Of a DNA stretch of 64,000 nt, positions 13,771 to 24,716 are shown piece after piece. The position numbers and the translations under genes were made by a program. This DNA is from Erythrocercus mccallii. Its lineage: Eukaryota > Chordata > Aves > Passeriformes > Dicruridae. Numbering within the stretch: position 1 is the first letter of the stretch; each line of letters starts with the position of its first letter. The notes under the pieces were generated by a model, which did not search any database, was not told the origin of the DNA, and saw only the letters and a list, made by a program, of their open reading frames with translations. Location of the stretch: contig VZRG01002514.1 in the NCBI GenBank assembly GCA_013397435.1, positions 33,407-97,406 on the forward strand, read 5' to 3'.

Positions 13771-16700
13771 CTAAAGGAGGGCATGAATTTATTGATTCAG
13801 CTCTGGTTGGACCACATTTACATGTCCATTCTTTATTGGATTACAGAAATACTTTTCCCACGTAATTTTGGATTTTCTCCTGGAATTTTGGATTACTAGC
13901 CCCAGGAGGCCTGTTTATGTGCAGATACGTTTGGGAACAGCTGGAAAGCACTTAAGGAAGAGCCTTGCTGCAGCCTTCCAGAGCAGTGCATCTGTTTTGT
14001 TCTTCTCTTCCTGTGATGCCTGATCACTCTTTCCCCCACACTCTTTGCTTTCTAACACGTCATATTAGCACACGTTCACCCCCTCCCAATTAAAGTCCTC
14101 CCCTGCACAGTCATCTCCTACTGAAAATTAATTTCCTACTCATAGCTCCATTTAAGGCAAAGCTCTTTCACTCTCCCATCCCTACATAGCAGTAGGCCCT
14201 CTCTGCTGGAGAAAATTCAACTAGCTCCTCCTACACTTCCAGCAACCTTTCACAACGTTCAAGGTACTATTTGCATTCAAATTTTGGAGTCAAACTAAAA
14301 GCATCAGGCTAACAACCAGATGTGCAGCCACCAGGTGGTTTAGTAGTGTCTCTCGCCTTTGCGCATACCAAGAATCTTTCAAGCAGGCAAGTAAATGTCA
14401 CAGATTTGCACCTGCAAACACCCAAGTACCCAACCACTCTCCAACACTGTCAAAATGCTCCCTCTATGATACACTGTAATGCCAGTAGAAAGGAAATGTA
14501 TAAATTAAAATTATATAGATTATGCCCTGCACAATGAACAACCAAAGATTTTAAAACAGCAGCAATTTCGCTCATATTTAGAAACTCCAACCATAAAAGA
14601 TTACATGCCATGAAAATTCTCCACAAAGACTTGCATGTAGCTCACATAATTGAGGAAGTACTAATAATAGCGTGGCTGTTTGCACAGACAACATTTCCAC
14701 TGTGGGCCTGAATTCTGATCTCAAATATGCAGAAGAAGATATTTCGTTGTGTGTTGCTGGCTGGAGACTCAAAGTATTGGAAACCATGTGAGTGTGCTGC
14801 AATGTGCAGCCAGCCGATGCCTCTAAGGAAGCACTAGGCACATCCATGCCACGCTGAAGACAAAGCCTCCATTGAGCACTGCAGAAGGTGCTTGTGTTGT
14901 GGGGCTTTGTAAGGAACACAAAGAAGCTCAGGAAATTAACCTGTGTCGCTGTTTTAAACAAAAATGTACCCAGTCATCACACAAAAATGACCTGGCCTGG
15001 CAAATGAAAAGTTTATTCCTGAGCTCGTCAGACAGAAGCAAGCTCTGTTCACAGCTACAGCTTCCCCTTCTGGTCTATGCTGCTTAAGTTCAGGCCTCCT
15101 CAGGTCTCCAGATCAGCAATGCTCATACCTGTGTTTTTAATAGTGGCCATTAAAGGCTTTACCCCAGAAGTGCACGTACAGAAGCAGCAAAGGAGCCTTA
15201 CAGTTCTCAGTCTTTATTCTTTTGAAAGCCTCTCAATAAGCTGTATGTAAACCTGTCACAAAGTTAAATGGAAATTACTATTAACTTCTTGTATGCGCTG
15301 AAGATGACCCAGAATAATTTCACAAATTAAAATTTAAATTTAGTGTACTATACAGAAGAAGACTCAACAAGGATGATTAATAATGACCAATATGTAGCAG
15401 AAATTATCTCACATGGAACATACACACATGGCAAGACCACATTTGAGATAAGATGGTTCTTCATTTAAACTCCTCAGTTGGAAATTCAGACCAGTAATTA
15501 AGTCATAATCCTATACAATCAACTCACACAGTATCAGTAGCTCCATGTATGGAATGTAATAACAAGCTATTAGGGCCATATAAAAGGAATTTGTAATTCT
15601 AAACACCAAAACAAGCCCAAAAACACTGTCTGTTGCTCTTTTAGTAGTAGATGCTATTTATCATATCACTAATATAATCATTCTCAATAAAAAACAGAAA
15701 GCAAGGTTTGTTTTTTAACAACTATGTTGTAATTCCTCAAAAATAAGCAAGATGCTTATCCTTCAGTAAAAGACACTACAGAAAGATCATGTGCCCATCA
15801 CACCACTGAGGAGCTGCCATGACACAGCCGCTCCACGGCTCCGGCTGCTTCCCAGTCCCTGCATGTGGCTGGGCCCACAATGGGCTCAGTGTGGAGCCCT
15901 GGCCCTGCTCCAACCCCAGAGCCATCTGAAAGGCAACACAGAGGCCAGACCCAGCCCAGAGCCACTTCCACCCCACCCGCTGCCTTCCCACTCACGGGCT
16001 GCCTGGGAGACTGCAGAGAAGGGGCAATAGTTCTTACTGGCAACACACGAAGCCCAGGTCACGCCACATGCTCGCCAGTCCTGCCAGCTGCTGTCACCTT
16101 CCTACAGCAGCTAAATGCCTCCCCAGGTAGTGCCAGGCCATGTCCCTGTACCTGAGCACATGCCACACCTCAAACAACACCGGCCAACTCCAACGCCCAC
16201 CGGAGCCTACACAAAGAGCAGAACTGCGCCCTGTTAGAGAGCATCCTCATTTTTAGAGGGCCACACCATGTGAATAGCGCTGGAATGGGCAACAAGACTG
16301 TTGTGCTTAATGCATTGCCTCCAAGCAAAGCGTTATTCTGCATCCTTATTGCTTATAGACACAAAATAACCTGTTCAAATATGAGTTATCCCACCCTGCC
16401 TGATATAACTGGCTATGGTGAAATTTAGTAATTTCAAATGAGAGGATGATTTGCAGAATCACACCACCAGTGAGCACCTGGTTTACATCCTATTCCTCTA
16501 AGGAAAAAAATCCTAAAGGACCTTTCTCCCCACCTGTCTGCAGCTCAAGCATGTGCTCCTAATGTTCAGAACTCCACCAGGTGCTGATCTGCACTAGTTA
16601 AGAAACCTGGTAAACTGAGACTTCCTTGCCTCAGCCTTCACATTCACAGGTACAATTAAGAATGTTGTCTTCTAAATTTTCAATAGTGGCACTATGAGCT

Positions 16701-18227
16701 GCAGAGTTCCCACCTAAAATTATGAGCCACACCAAAATCTGCAGATCTGCCCTGTGTCCTATAGCAAAGCATGTTGACAGGAGCTCTGATAACGTCAGGG
16801 GATGACAAGACCTAGTTGGGGGTCTGCAGCTGGGTCCCAAGATGATAAAAGCATAAATATATGTAATTGAGGAAAGGGTCCACTTTTTTTAGTATTATTA
16901 TTAATCATACTAGACACCAGTTGAGAACCTGACTTAGAGAACATTAGATATCACTAAGTCACAAGATTTCATAGACCCAGCTTGAGGAGAAAAACTACAA
17001 ACAACAGAGGTCACAGCAGGCAAATCCTGCAAGGCTGTGTACCCAAGGGCAATCTAGGCCTCCTCTGAGGTTTTCCAAAATGCTGGTGTACTTTAATACC
17101 CAATTCAGTTTTAACTCTTATTCAGAAGAGATTCTTAAACCTAGGCTTGGTACAACAACAAACAGATATTAAAGGACAAAACACTGCAAGGTACCCCAAA
17201 CTGAAACAGATAAGAGAAGGAAGCAAAAGTTTACAACAGTCATTGGCTGCAACTGCAAGCTGGTGCCAACAACAGGTAAGAAAAAAGTAGTCAAAAACGT
17301 AAAGCAGCAGTACAGTTCTGCTCTGCAGCTCTCAGGCAGATCTGTCACCACAGATTACTGAGCACCTTGGTTCCTATCAACACACATTCACACTTCTGTA
17401 GCAGAAACCATTGAGGCAGAGAGGACAAGGGGGTACATCTGGAAGCAAAAGTTCAGCAAGCCCCAGGACATCACAGCAGCCATGAAGCACTCCTACGGGA
17501 GCACTGAGAACACCACCAGCTGAGGGAAGCAAGGCTGAGAGAGTCTGTGCCAGCATGCTGAGTGGGTCACCTGGCAAGCGTTCTGATTTACATCACTGAA
17601 AGGTGTTCTTGGAAGAACATCCCGCAACACACGTGGGAGCAGAGCGGGGCCTCAAAGCCAAGCGTGCTGGCCAAGGCCTCCCGCCGATCTGCTGCCCTGC
17701 AGCGCCAGGGCTGCTCGCTCCACACCAGGGCAGCATTTTCCCGTGGAAACTCCGCGCTGCTCCCGAAAGCCGTAACCCAGCGGGTGATGTGCACGAGCAC
17801 TGGACAAATACCCTATTACCGTATACACCCTATTAATATAATTAACCAGCAGAGACACGAGGAGGGCAGGCTACAGCACTGGGGCGACGGGAGCCGTCCC
17901 TGTTGTACCCAGGGCAGCATTTACCCAGGAAAACAACACGGGCAGCCCCGAACGGAGCCACGCGGCTGCACCGCCGGGTTAAACCCCAGCACAGCCCCCG
18001 CCGCGGCCCGCAGGGGGGCAGGGGGAGGCCGCGGGGATCCCTCCCCAGGTGAGCGACGTCCCTGCCGGGCCACGCCACGGCCCCGCAGCCTCCCCTGCCC
18101 TCCCCTCCGCGGGCGGCACCGCTGCGGGACAAAGCCCGAGCCCGGCCGCACACCTGCCCCGCCGAGCCGGGGCAGCCGCGGCGGGGGCAGGTGCGGCAGC
18201 CCCCCGCCTCCCGCCGCTCGGTCTCAC

Positions 18228-18293
18228 CTCGGCCAGCAGCAGCAGCAGCGGCGGCAGCAGCAGCAGGAGGCAGGGCAGGGGCAGCCGCCTCAT
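18228..18293 (-). CDS. First coding exon (signal peptide) of an unidentified secreted or membrane protein gene
   Basis: Seen: reading the minus strand, an ATG at 18293-18291 sits in the context CCGCCACCATGA, a near-perfect vertebrate translation start. It opens 22 codons: M-R-R, then Leu-Pro-Leu-Pro-Cys, five Leu, two Pro, five Leu and Ala-Glu. The frame then meets GAG|GTGAGA, a consensus splice donor, with the GT at 18227-18226. Basic N-terminus plus a long Leu core is a textbook signal peptide, so the product should enter the ER and be secreted or membrane-anchored; the cleavage site probably lies near or after the exon junction. The exon ends in phase 0. It lies inside a CpG island, as expected for a first exon. 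Reading through the donor continues as a GC-rich frame to 17979, which I interpret as intron. Downstream exons are not recognisable here and probably lie left of the window. The gene cannot be named: such Leu-rich signal peptides are shared by many unrelated families. Confidence 0.75.
18234..18266. repeat. CAG/CGG triplet tract encoding the Leu core of the signal peptide
   Basis: The plus strand reads CAG x5, CGG x2, CAG x4, which on the coding strand is CTG repeats giving Leu runs broken by two Pro. This is an interrupted triplet repeat in a coding exon, so small length differences between individuals or species are likely and would change the hydrophobic core length. Confidence 0.85.
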
Positions 18294-18330
18294 GGTGGCG
18301 GAGAGCGCTCCCCGCTGCGCGCACGGCCGC

Positions 18331-18360
18331 TCAGCCCGACGCCGCCGCCCCCGGAGACAT
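18331..18360 (-). CDS. Upstream open reading frame (9 codons) in the predicted 5'UTR
   Basis: On the minus strand an ATG at 18360-18358 (context GGCCATGT, G at -3) opens nine codons (Met-Ser-Pro-Gly-Ala-Ala-Ala-Ser-Gly) and stops at TGA, 37 bases before the main ATG. It would matter only if transcription starts upstream of 18360. Short uORFs of this kind typically reduce or condition translation of the main frame. Whether it is in the mature mRNA is inferred. Confidence 0.4.
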   Translation of the reverse strand: MSPGAAASG

Positions 18361-18579
18361 GGCCGGGCTGAGCCCCGCACCGCCCGGCGTCCCGGCCCTC
18401 CCCCGCGCCCCGCCCTGCGAGAGGCGGGGGGACGGAGCCGCGGGGGGACGGAGCCGCGGGGAAGCCCTGCGCGGGGCGGAGTGAGGGGGCGAGCGGGGCA
18501 GCGGCCGCCGCAGAGCCGGGCCGGGCAGCTCTCCGCGCCGCCGCTCCTCGCCTCCCTCCGCCGGCCCCTCGCCCGCGGC

Positions 18580-18585
18580 TTAAAT
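18580..18585 (-). promoter_or_regulatory. Possible TATA-like element upstream of exon 1
   Basis: The only AT-rich hexamer in this part of the island reads ATTTAA on the minus strand within CCATTTAAGC, which also resembles a degenerate CArG box. If used, it would place transcription start near 18550 and give a 5'UTR of roughly 260 bases. CpG-island promoters often lack a TATA box, so this is weak. Confidence 0.2.
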
Positions 18586-18970
18586 GGCCGTCTGGCAGCG
18601 GGCGGAGGGGCTGCGGCTGCCGCTTCCCCGCCTTCCCCCCTCCCTCTCTGCCGGCCGGCATCTGACATCTGCCCCCGCCAAGCGGGGCCGGGCGAGGAAG
18701 TGGCTCCCTCCGAAAGTTTCCCGGTCTCCGTCGGCACCCGCGGAGGGAGCGGCGCCGCGGGGCGCGCCCGCCGCCCGCCCGGCCGGCCCTGGCACGGTGC
18801 TCGGGGGCGGGCGGTGGCAGAAGGGTCAGGGGTAAGGCGAGGTTAACCCGGCCCCGGGGGCTCCGCTGCCCGCCCCGCCGCCGGGCGGAGGCGAGCGCTG
18901 CGCCGTCCGCGGCCAGGCGCGGCCCCGGGCGGGGTAAGGGGCGCCCGAGCCCCGGCCGGGGTTTGCCGCA

Positions 18971-19524
18971 GTGAGCGGGCTCCGCTTGTTGCACCACTTT
19001 TCATCCCCAAACAGTCCCCCAAGAAAGTCTCATCCCGCTCCAGGCACGGGTTTGGACATGTTTTATCCGTGTCATCGAAAGGGACGTGACATCATCAAAC
19101 GCAATCACTTTTATAACCTTAACTTACTTCCCAGGCTCCGTGAAGTGTTCCACATTTCATTCATCTTGGATAAGGGAAAGGGGGAGGCAGGGACAGTTTA
19201 CGGAGCATATCTTTAATTACGGAAACACTGGCAGTCCTCATTTTCTCAGAAGTTTTGAGCTCATATGTTTGTCATTTCCCTGTCTTTTCTGAGCCCTCAA
19301 AACATATGCATAGCATTACGGAAGCAACTATTTCCATGGGAGTTCATGGGAAAATTCACAAGAATAAGGACATTGGGGTAGTTCTCTGGAAAAGGGAAGG
19401 CTCCTGGGAAACCATATTAGAGCCTCTTAGTACTTAAAAGGATCTTGTAAGAAAGATGGGGATGGACTTTTTGGCATGGCCCATTGATATAGGACAAGAA
19501 GGAATTGTCCTACACTAAAATATG
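18971..19524. other. Noncoding flank of the CpG island
   Basis: GC content falls quickly. Open frames at 18971-19216 and 19086-19292 have no recognisable domains. Nothing else seen. Confidence 0.5.
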
Positions 19525-19732
19525 GGTAATTCAGACTAGATACAAGATGAATCACTGGAATAGGTTGCCCAGGGCGGTTGTAGATGAGCCATCCCTGGAG
19601 ATGTTGAAGGGCAAGTTGGGCGGGGCTCTGAGCAACCTGATGGAGTTGGCAATGTTCCTGCTTCTCGCAGGGCAGCTGGACTAGGTCAGCTTTAAACCTC
19701 CCTTTGAGCCCAGACTATTCTATCATTCTGTA
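19525..19732 (+). mobile_element. CR1 LINE 3' fragment
   Basis: Seen: the segment contains the diagnostic CR1 3' region in order: CACTGGAATAGGTTGCCCAGGG, CCATCCCTGGAGATGTTGAAGG, GGGGCTCTGAGCAACCTGATGG, then a GGACTAGGT...CCTCCCTTTGAG stretch and a terminal ATTCTATCATTCTGTA that resembles the short tandem 8-mers ending CR1 elements. CR1 copies in birds are usually 5'-truncated by incomplete reverse transcription, which fits the length of about 200 bases. The copy has several substitutions relative to other CR1 copies I know, so it is not recent. It is noncoding and immobile. Confidence 0.9.
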
Positions 19733-22700
19733 AGGGCACGCACACAACCTTGTTTGGGAGGCTGAGACCTACAGCTGGAATTAGTGTATAGGCATCACTT
19801 CATATCAGTAAGATTTGTAGGAAATAGATAATTACTTCAGAAAAGGGGTTTTTTTTTTCTGTTAGGGAGTACTGAAATGAGGCAATAAACACTATACCAA
19901 AAAATTAATAAAACTTGTTATGTGCTCCATTCTGTGCAAAGCGCCTGAGAATTGTTTTCCAGCTGAAGACTCTTCCTGGTAAACCACACACCTGACAGAA
20001 GTCTCACTGGCTGCTGCAAAGTTTTTATGCTGACATAACTTCTGCAGATCAAACCCTACCATTTGGAAATTACATCTCTGACTCATAAAATAAATTCCCT
20101 GTTGCTGCTTCCCATGCCTGGGCAGACCCCCATTGGGTTTAAGTTGCCAAACTGCAGCTTCTGGCCAGACTGGGTTCCATTGTCTGGGCTGCACCTAAAG
20201 TGCCACAAGCTGCACTTGAGCAAGCACACTTGGTCATCCTTGGCTCCTGCCCAGTGGGAACAGCGTGGCTTTTTTTAATTGCATACCTTTCCAGTACAAA
20301 AAACCTGGTAACTAATCTAGTTGTCCTTGAAATTCAGTGGGAATCTCTTCACTGATATCGGCAGTAATGGCAGCCAGCTCTGAAAGAGAAAATTAAATGA
20401 AAAAAAAAATTAAAATGCACCAAGAAAGCAAGAAGTGGGGTTCCCACCTGTTAAAATTTTAAGTGTCTCTGAGCTGATGTTGCCATCTCCAGACTCTAGA
20501 CAACCTTGTACTTTTAAGTTCACTCATTCTTGTTCATTGAAGAGGCCACAGAACTCAATTTAGAAGCAAAGGGCATTATATTTTCTTAGGCTATGTTAAT
20601 TCTTTGCTCCAGAGAGCAACTGAGCAGCTACATCACTATTACAGGAAGCTGAGCTCTTTTCACCACACCACATCTGTCTGGATCTGGTATAACTGGTGGG
20701 TCTTTACAAATACAAGGTACATGGAATCTGTAATTAATTACTTTCTCATTAACACTTGTGGCTGAGTGTTCATCATGACTACTTGTATGTCACATACCTG
20801 AACCAGGAGGCCTATGAAGTTCTGGGACACATTCTCGTTTCTGGAGCATCCAAAATTGTAGAGAACTCTATTAAATTTGCTTGTAGAGATCTGTAAGCAG
20901 AGTATTTCTAGGGTTGTAGTAAAAAATTACCTTTATGGCATATTTTTAATTATAACCATAACTAATTCCATCAGTAGGATTTATGCACCGCGGGTTAAAC
21001 TGGCACACAAAGAGCGTGGGTTTGTTGCTGTTTCAGGGTATCTCTTTTACCAGACCTCAAGGAAAGAACTGACTCCTTGTCTCCTGACTCCTTTCCAGAG
21101 ACATTTCTGGGGTGTTGGAAGTACCCAGCTTCCAACTGTCAGAGACTCTGTCTGTAGGACAGAGAAGTGAACTATGAAGATTCATAAACATTTGAAAAGA
21201 CTCAGATCGATATGCTGAAGGCGGCCAAAAGAAAAGGGGAAAAAAAGTGTCAAGAAACATCAGGCACTAAAAAGTGTCATTATTTTGTAACATAAAACAG
21301 AAATGCAATTTCTGTTTGATTCATTGGAGAAAAAAAAAGAAAACCACCGATAGCAATCAAACTTTTTTTTTTCTTATGTACAGATTCTAGAGGAATATTT
21401 GTGTCCTCTATACTGCTTAAAATTCTGGGAGGAGGGTTCCAAAAAGGCTTTTCTGATTAGATTTTGAGAGCCCCATGGAGAACAAATCACACATGTACCT
21501 GATTGCTTCCCTCGATCAATGCTCCTGCCCTTTATAGCACACTCTGGTTCACTGCTACCCATGCACACCTCAGGGAAGAGATGGATCTCCAAGAGCTGTG
21601 ATTCATGCCAGAACTGGAGCCTTCACATGCTGAAAATGGAAAAGAGAAATTAAAAGCCAAATTTTTTAAAGCTCTTCCAGGCGCTAATTGTTCAGCAGCA
21701 ATAACCATCACAACACAAAAAAATTTCCTGGGAATAAGAGGCTCAAGGTTGCATTTCAGGCCACAGACTCTTCACAGCTTGTTACTAATCTGCTGGAAAT
21801 TTCCTGAATTGCAACTGCTACTGCCTAATTGTTTCTATAAGTGAGTTTTGTTTATTCTACAGGCTCTTATTAAAGCTATATGTGTGACAGGTTTATGGAA
21901 CTGAGTAGGTGTTGCTTCTGGGCTGAAGCTTCTACTTTTTAACTCACTGGAAGTTAATTAGTGTGTCTGAGTCATAAAACCTCTTCAAATGAAAGTGTCA
22001 GAAAGAAGTTATTCCACATCCTTATGATCAAGTTTTCAAAAGAGACCTAAGTTTATGTTGGGCCCCTGCACACAAATCCAGGAGGAATGTGCATATTACT
22101 TATGGGTGCTCTAGTTTACACCATAAGGAATACTACTAATTCTCTGGGCAGAATTGAAAGGCTGCAAAATATAGTGATCCAAAGCTGTCCAGTTTGGAGC
22201 AGTTACCCTGGCTTGTCTTTCACTGAGACTGCCAGTAGAAAACGGTTTAAAAAATAATAAAAAAACCCCAAACCTAAATGGCCATATTTAACTGCATACC
22301 ACAGCCAGCCTTGATCACAATTATCACAGTTATTCCCAGTTTCATTCATCAGCTCAATGGGCAGTGTCAGTCAGAAGTATCCAATTGCTGAGCATCATCA
22401 GGAAAGGAGTTGAGAACAACGGAGAGAGCATGGTTTTGCCAATGTGCAAAGCCCAGGTGCACCCATGTCCTGACTGAGGCTTGTCACTTCTCTGAGCATT
22501 GCACGAGGGACAGAATGGTCTGAGGGAAGGTACCAAGAAGGACAGGTAAAGAAATGTGGATGATGGTGCAGCTGTCTTATCAAGGGAGCCTTAAAAAACT
22601 GTGAGTTTTCAACTGGGAGAGGAGAAAGCTCCCTGGAAATAAAATGAATGAAAATCGTGTTCACTAAATCCAATTTAACAGTCATAATAAAGTGCTTTTG

Positions 22701-23862
22701 TACATGGCAGGCAATGAGCTTGTGAAATATGTAGTCACAGCAGGTTTTAAAGGCAAACAGTATGAGCAGTTCCAAAACTTCATGGACGCATTCATGGACA
22801 ATATGTCTGTAAACAGGGAGAAGGCAGAGATGAGTCTGTAATGTTTGGATACCAGGAATGGTACTCAGAGAGCAGTCAGGTTTGTTTGCTCTTTCTGAAC
22901 AGAATCTCCTAATGCCACTGCTGGAGACAGGATGCTGGATGGATTCATCACTGACTGGGCAAGTAGCACATTCCTTGGCTACTGTTTACAGCCAAAACAG
23001 CACAAAGCACAAGGATACAGCATTTATAAGAAACAAGCGTATTAGCACGTGTCTTGCTACCTCAGCAAGCCAGGTAACATGTAACAGGGTATGTTACTGT
23101 TGTCATTCACAAAGGGGGAAGTGCTCTCTGCTGTGATTTCAGACGGAGGTCCAAGGTCTGCTCTGGCTTTGCTTTCCCTTGCAAGTCCTCAGATTCAGAC
23201 ATTAGGGGACATCTGTGACCCACACAGAATTCCAAATGAACTTCTGTCCTATCCATCATTGCTCAGTGCCCTGGAGCTATGGGAGCCCAAAGTGCTCTTT
23301 CTAGTTGACATTGCTCTGGTCTTACACCACCTCAGATCTTCAGAGGGTCCTTGAGGCTTCCTTGTACCACTGAACCCAGAGATTAATCTTTTGGTAACAA
23401 CTCTCAGGCAGAACCACAAGTCCCTTTTACACTGCAACAGAGGAACAATACACTAACCTCAGCAGCATCTTTGGTGAAAAAAGCATGAGTGGCTAAATGC
23501 CTCACCTGGGGATGGTCCTACCATCAGGAGGGATGCAGGAAGGTTTCAAATGTTGGATGGGGCTCTAACCTGATTTCTGCTGGTACAAGCCCTCCACAGC
23601 CTGTAGCTGCAGGGGGTACTGGCTGAGGACTGCTGGGTAGTATTCTACCTCCTAAACAGTACTCCTTTTTTTTTCATTACAAGCATTAAAGATGCATTGA
23701 GCTGGTGGCAGAGCCATCTTTCAGGAGGGTGAAACAGGGTATTCAAAGAAAACATGGCACTTCTTACAGTGAGAGGGAAGTTATCTTGAGTTCCAGCCCC
23801 AGGTTTAGGACGGTTTTATTTTGACTGAGATGTAGAAGACAATTTTTGCTCTGAAGGCCAGC
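19733..23862. other. Noncoding AT-rich block
   Basis: No recognisable coding exon, RNA gene or repeat body. Contains A/T homopolymers (for example around 20400 and 21365). Open frames up to about 125 codons (22398-22775, minus) have no recognisable family and no supporting splice context. Confidence 0.5.
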
Positions 23863-23903
23863 AAAAAAAAAAAAAATCTGAAAGAACTGATTTTTTTTTT
23901 TTT
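23863..23903. repeat. A14 / T13 inverted homopolymer pair
   Basis: A14 (23863-23876) and T13 (23891-23903) are separated by 14 bases, so either strand can fold into a stem of about 13 A-T pairs. The T run also forms the polypyrimidine tract of an acceptor-like AACAG at 23904-23908. Confidence 0.85.
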
Positions 23904-23908
23904 AACAG

Positions 23909-24022
23909 AGCTTTCTAAAAGACTTTAAAGTGCCGTAGCTGAAAATGACTTTTTGGAAGTTGCTAACGCCTTCAATCTCTTAAGTTCACTCAGTGGCCAG
24001 GTTCCTTTGTGTGGGAAGGCAG
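23909..24022 (+). other. Exon-like noncoding segment, 114 bases
   Basis: Upstream is T13-AACAG, a strong acceptor-like sequence; downstream is GGCAG|GTGAGTGG, a consensus donor. All three frames read from the acceptor hit a stop codon early, so if it is an exon it is untranslated or belongs to a long noncoding RNA. It lies just before a CR1 copy. Splice signals alone are weak evidence. Confidence 0.2.
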
Positions 24023-24074
24023 GTGAGTGGGAGGATATCTTTCACATAGCAATTGAAGGGAAAATATGCATTAA

Positions 24075-24716
24075 AACCCCACAGACGAGCACGCTCCAAA
24101 GCATTGAGTCAGCTGCCCTGGCAGCCACGAGGGCCAGCCGTGTGCTGGGATGCCTCAGGCTCAGCATCAGCAGCCTGTCAGGGGAGGTGAGGCCAAGTGA
24201 GGTGATTGTCCTGCTCTGCTCTGCACAGATGTGGCTTCACCTCGAGGCCTGTGTGCAGTTTTGGGTGCTACAAGATAAGGAAGATATAAAGGTATTAGAA
24301 AGCATCTAAAGATGGGCTGTGAAGGTGGTGAAGGGCCTGAAGGGGAAGCTGCATGAGGAACAGCTGAGGTCACTTGGTCCATTCAGCCAGGAGGAGACTG
24401 AGGGGAGTCCTCATTGCAGTTACAACTTCTTTGTGAAGGCAAGAGGAGAGTCAGGCACTGAGCTCTTCTCTGTGGTGACCTGAGGGAATGGCCTGAAACT
24501 GAGTCAGGGAGGTTTAGGTTGCATATCAGGAAAAGGTTCTTCACCCACAGGGCGTCTGGGTGCTGGAACAGGCTCCCCATGGAGGTGGTCAAGCCTAAGT
24601 TTGTACAATGCACATGGTGTGATTTCGGGAGTTCTGTTCAGAGCCAGGAGCTGGATTTCTTGGGATCCATGTGGGTCCCTTCCAACTCAGCATATGCACA
24701 ATTCTGTGGTACCTGA
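24075..24716 (+). mobile_element. CR1 LINE fragment with remnant of ORF2 (end of reverse transcriptase)
   Basis: Seen: the plus strand around 24112-24309 translates to a degenerate CR1 ORF2 C-terminal segment, including ASRVLGCLRLSI and ACVQFWVLQDKEDIKVLE. These correspond to the conserved xANGVLGCIRxSI and YCVQFWAPQxKxDxxxLE blocks of the CR1 polymerase. The copy then passes, with stops at 24307 and 24480, through LRSLGPFSQEE- and ELFSVVT-like blocks. It ends with ATATCAGGAAAAGGTTCTTCACCCAC, GGTGCTGGAACAGGCTCCCCATGGAGGTGGTCAAGCC and GGATCCATGTGGGTCCCTTCCAACTCAG. It is truncated at the 5' end, carries frame-disrupting changes and encodes no functional protein. At about 640 bases it is the longest CR1 copy in the window. 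Confidence 0.93.

Larger units (their letters stand above)
12001..17944. other. Noncoding block, probably intron 1 of the minus-strand signal-peptide gene
   Basis: Mostly AT-rich, with an A14 run at 12318-12331 and a more GC-rich, CA/CC-rich stretch at about 15790-16160. Two minus-strand donors with good consensus occur (CAG|GTAAGTGC with exon side starting at 12657, and AAAG|GTATGT at 13722), but no recognisable coding sequence is attached. GC content rises from about 17560 towards the CpG island. Confidence 0.5.
17945..18970. promoter_or_regulatory. CpG island spanning promoter, 5'UTR, exon 1 and start of intron 1
   Basis: The sequence changes abruptly from AT-rich to very GC-rich with dense CpG, including GGGCGG/CCCCGCC GC-box-like runs, for example around 18660-18680 and 18800-18930, then returns to AT-rich after about 19000. 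It covers the signal-peptide exon and about 680 bases upstream on the minus strand. Most long open frames on both strands here are products of the GC richness (few stop codons) and are not genes. An island of this size at a first exon normally marks a broadly active promoter. A divergent transcript to the right is possible, but I see no specific start for one. Confidence 0.8.

Noticed and set aside
17562..18371. Plus-strand open frame of 269 codons
   Set aside because: It overlaps the first CpG island and is antisense to the better-supported signal-peptide exon; composition explains its length.
17979..18737. Minus-strand open frame of 252 codons including the signal-peptide exon
   Set aside because: Reading through ignores a consensus donor at 18227 and would put a long Arg/Pro-rich stretch before the signal peptide; the internal ATG with perfect context is the more credible start.
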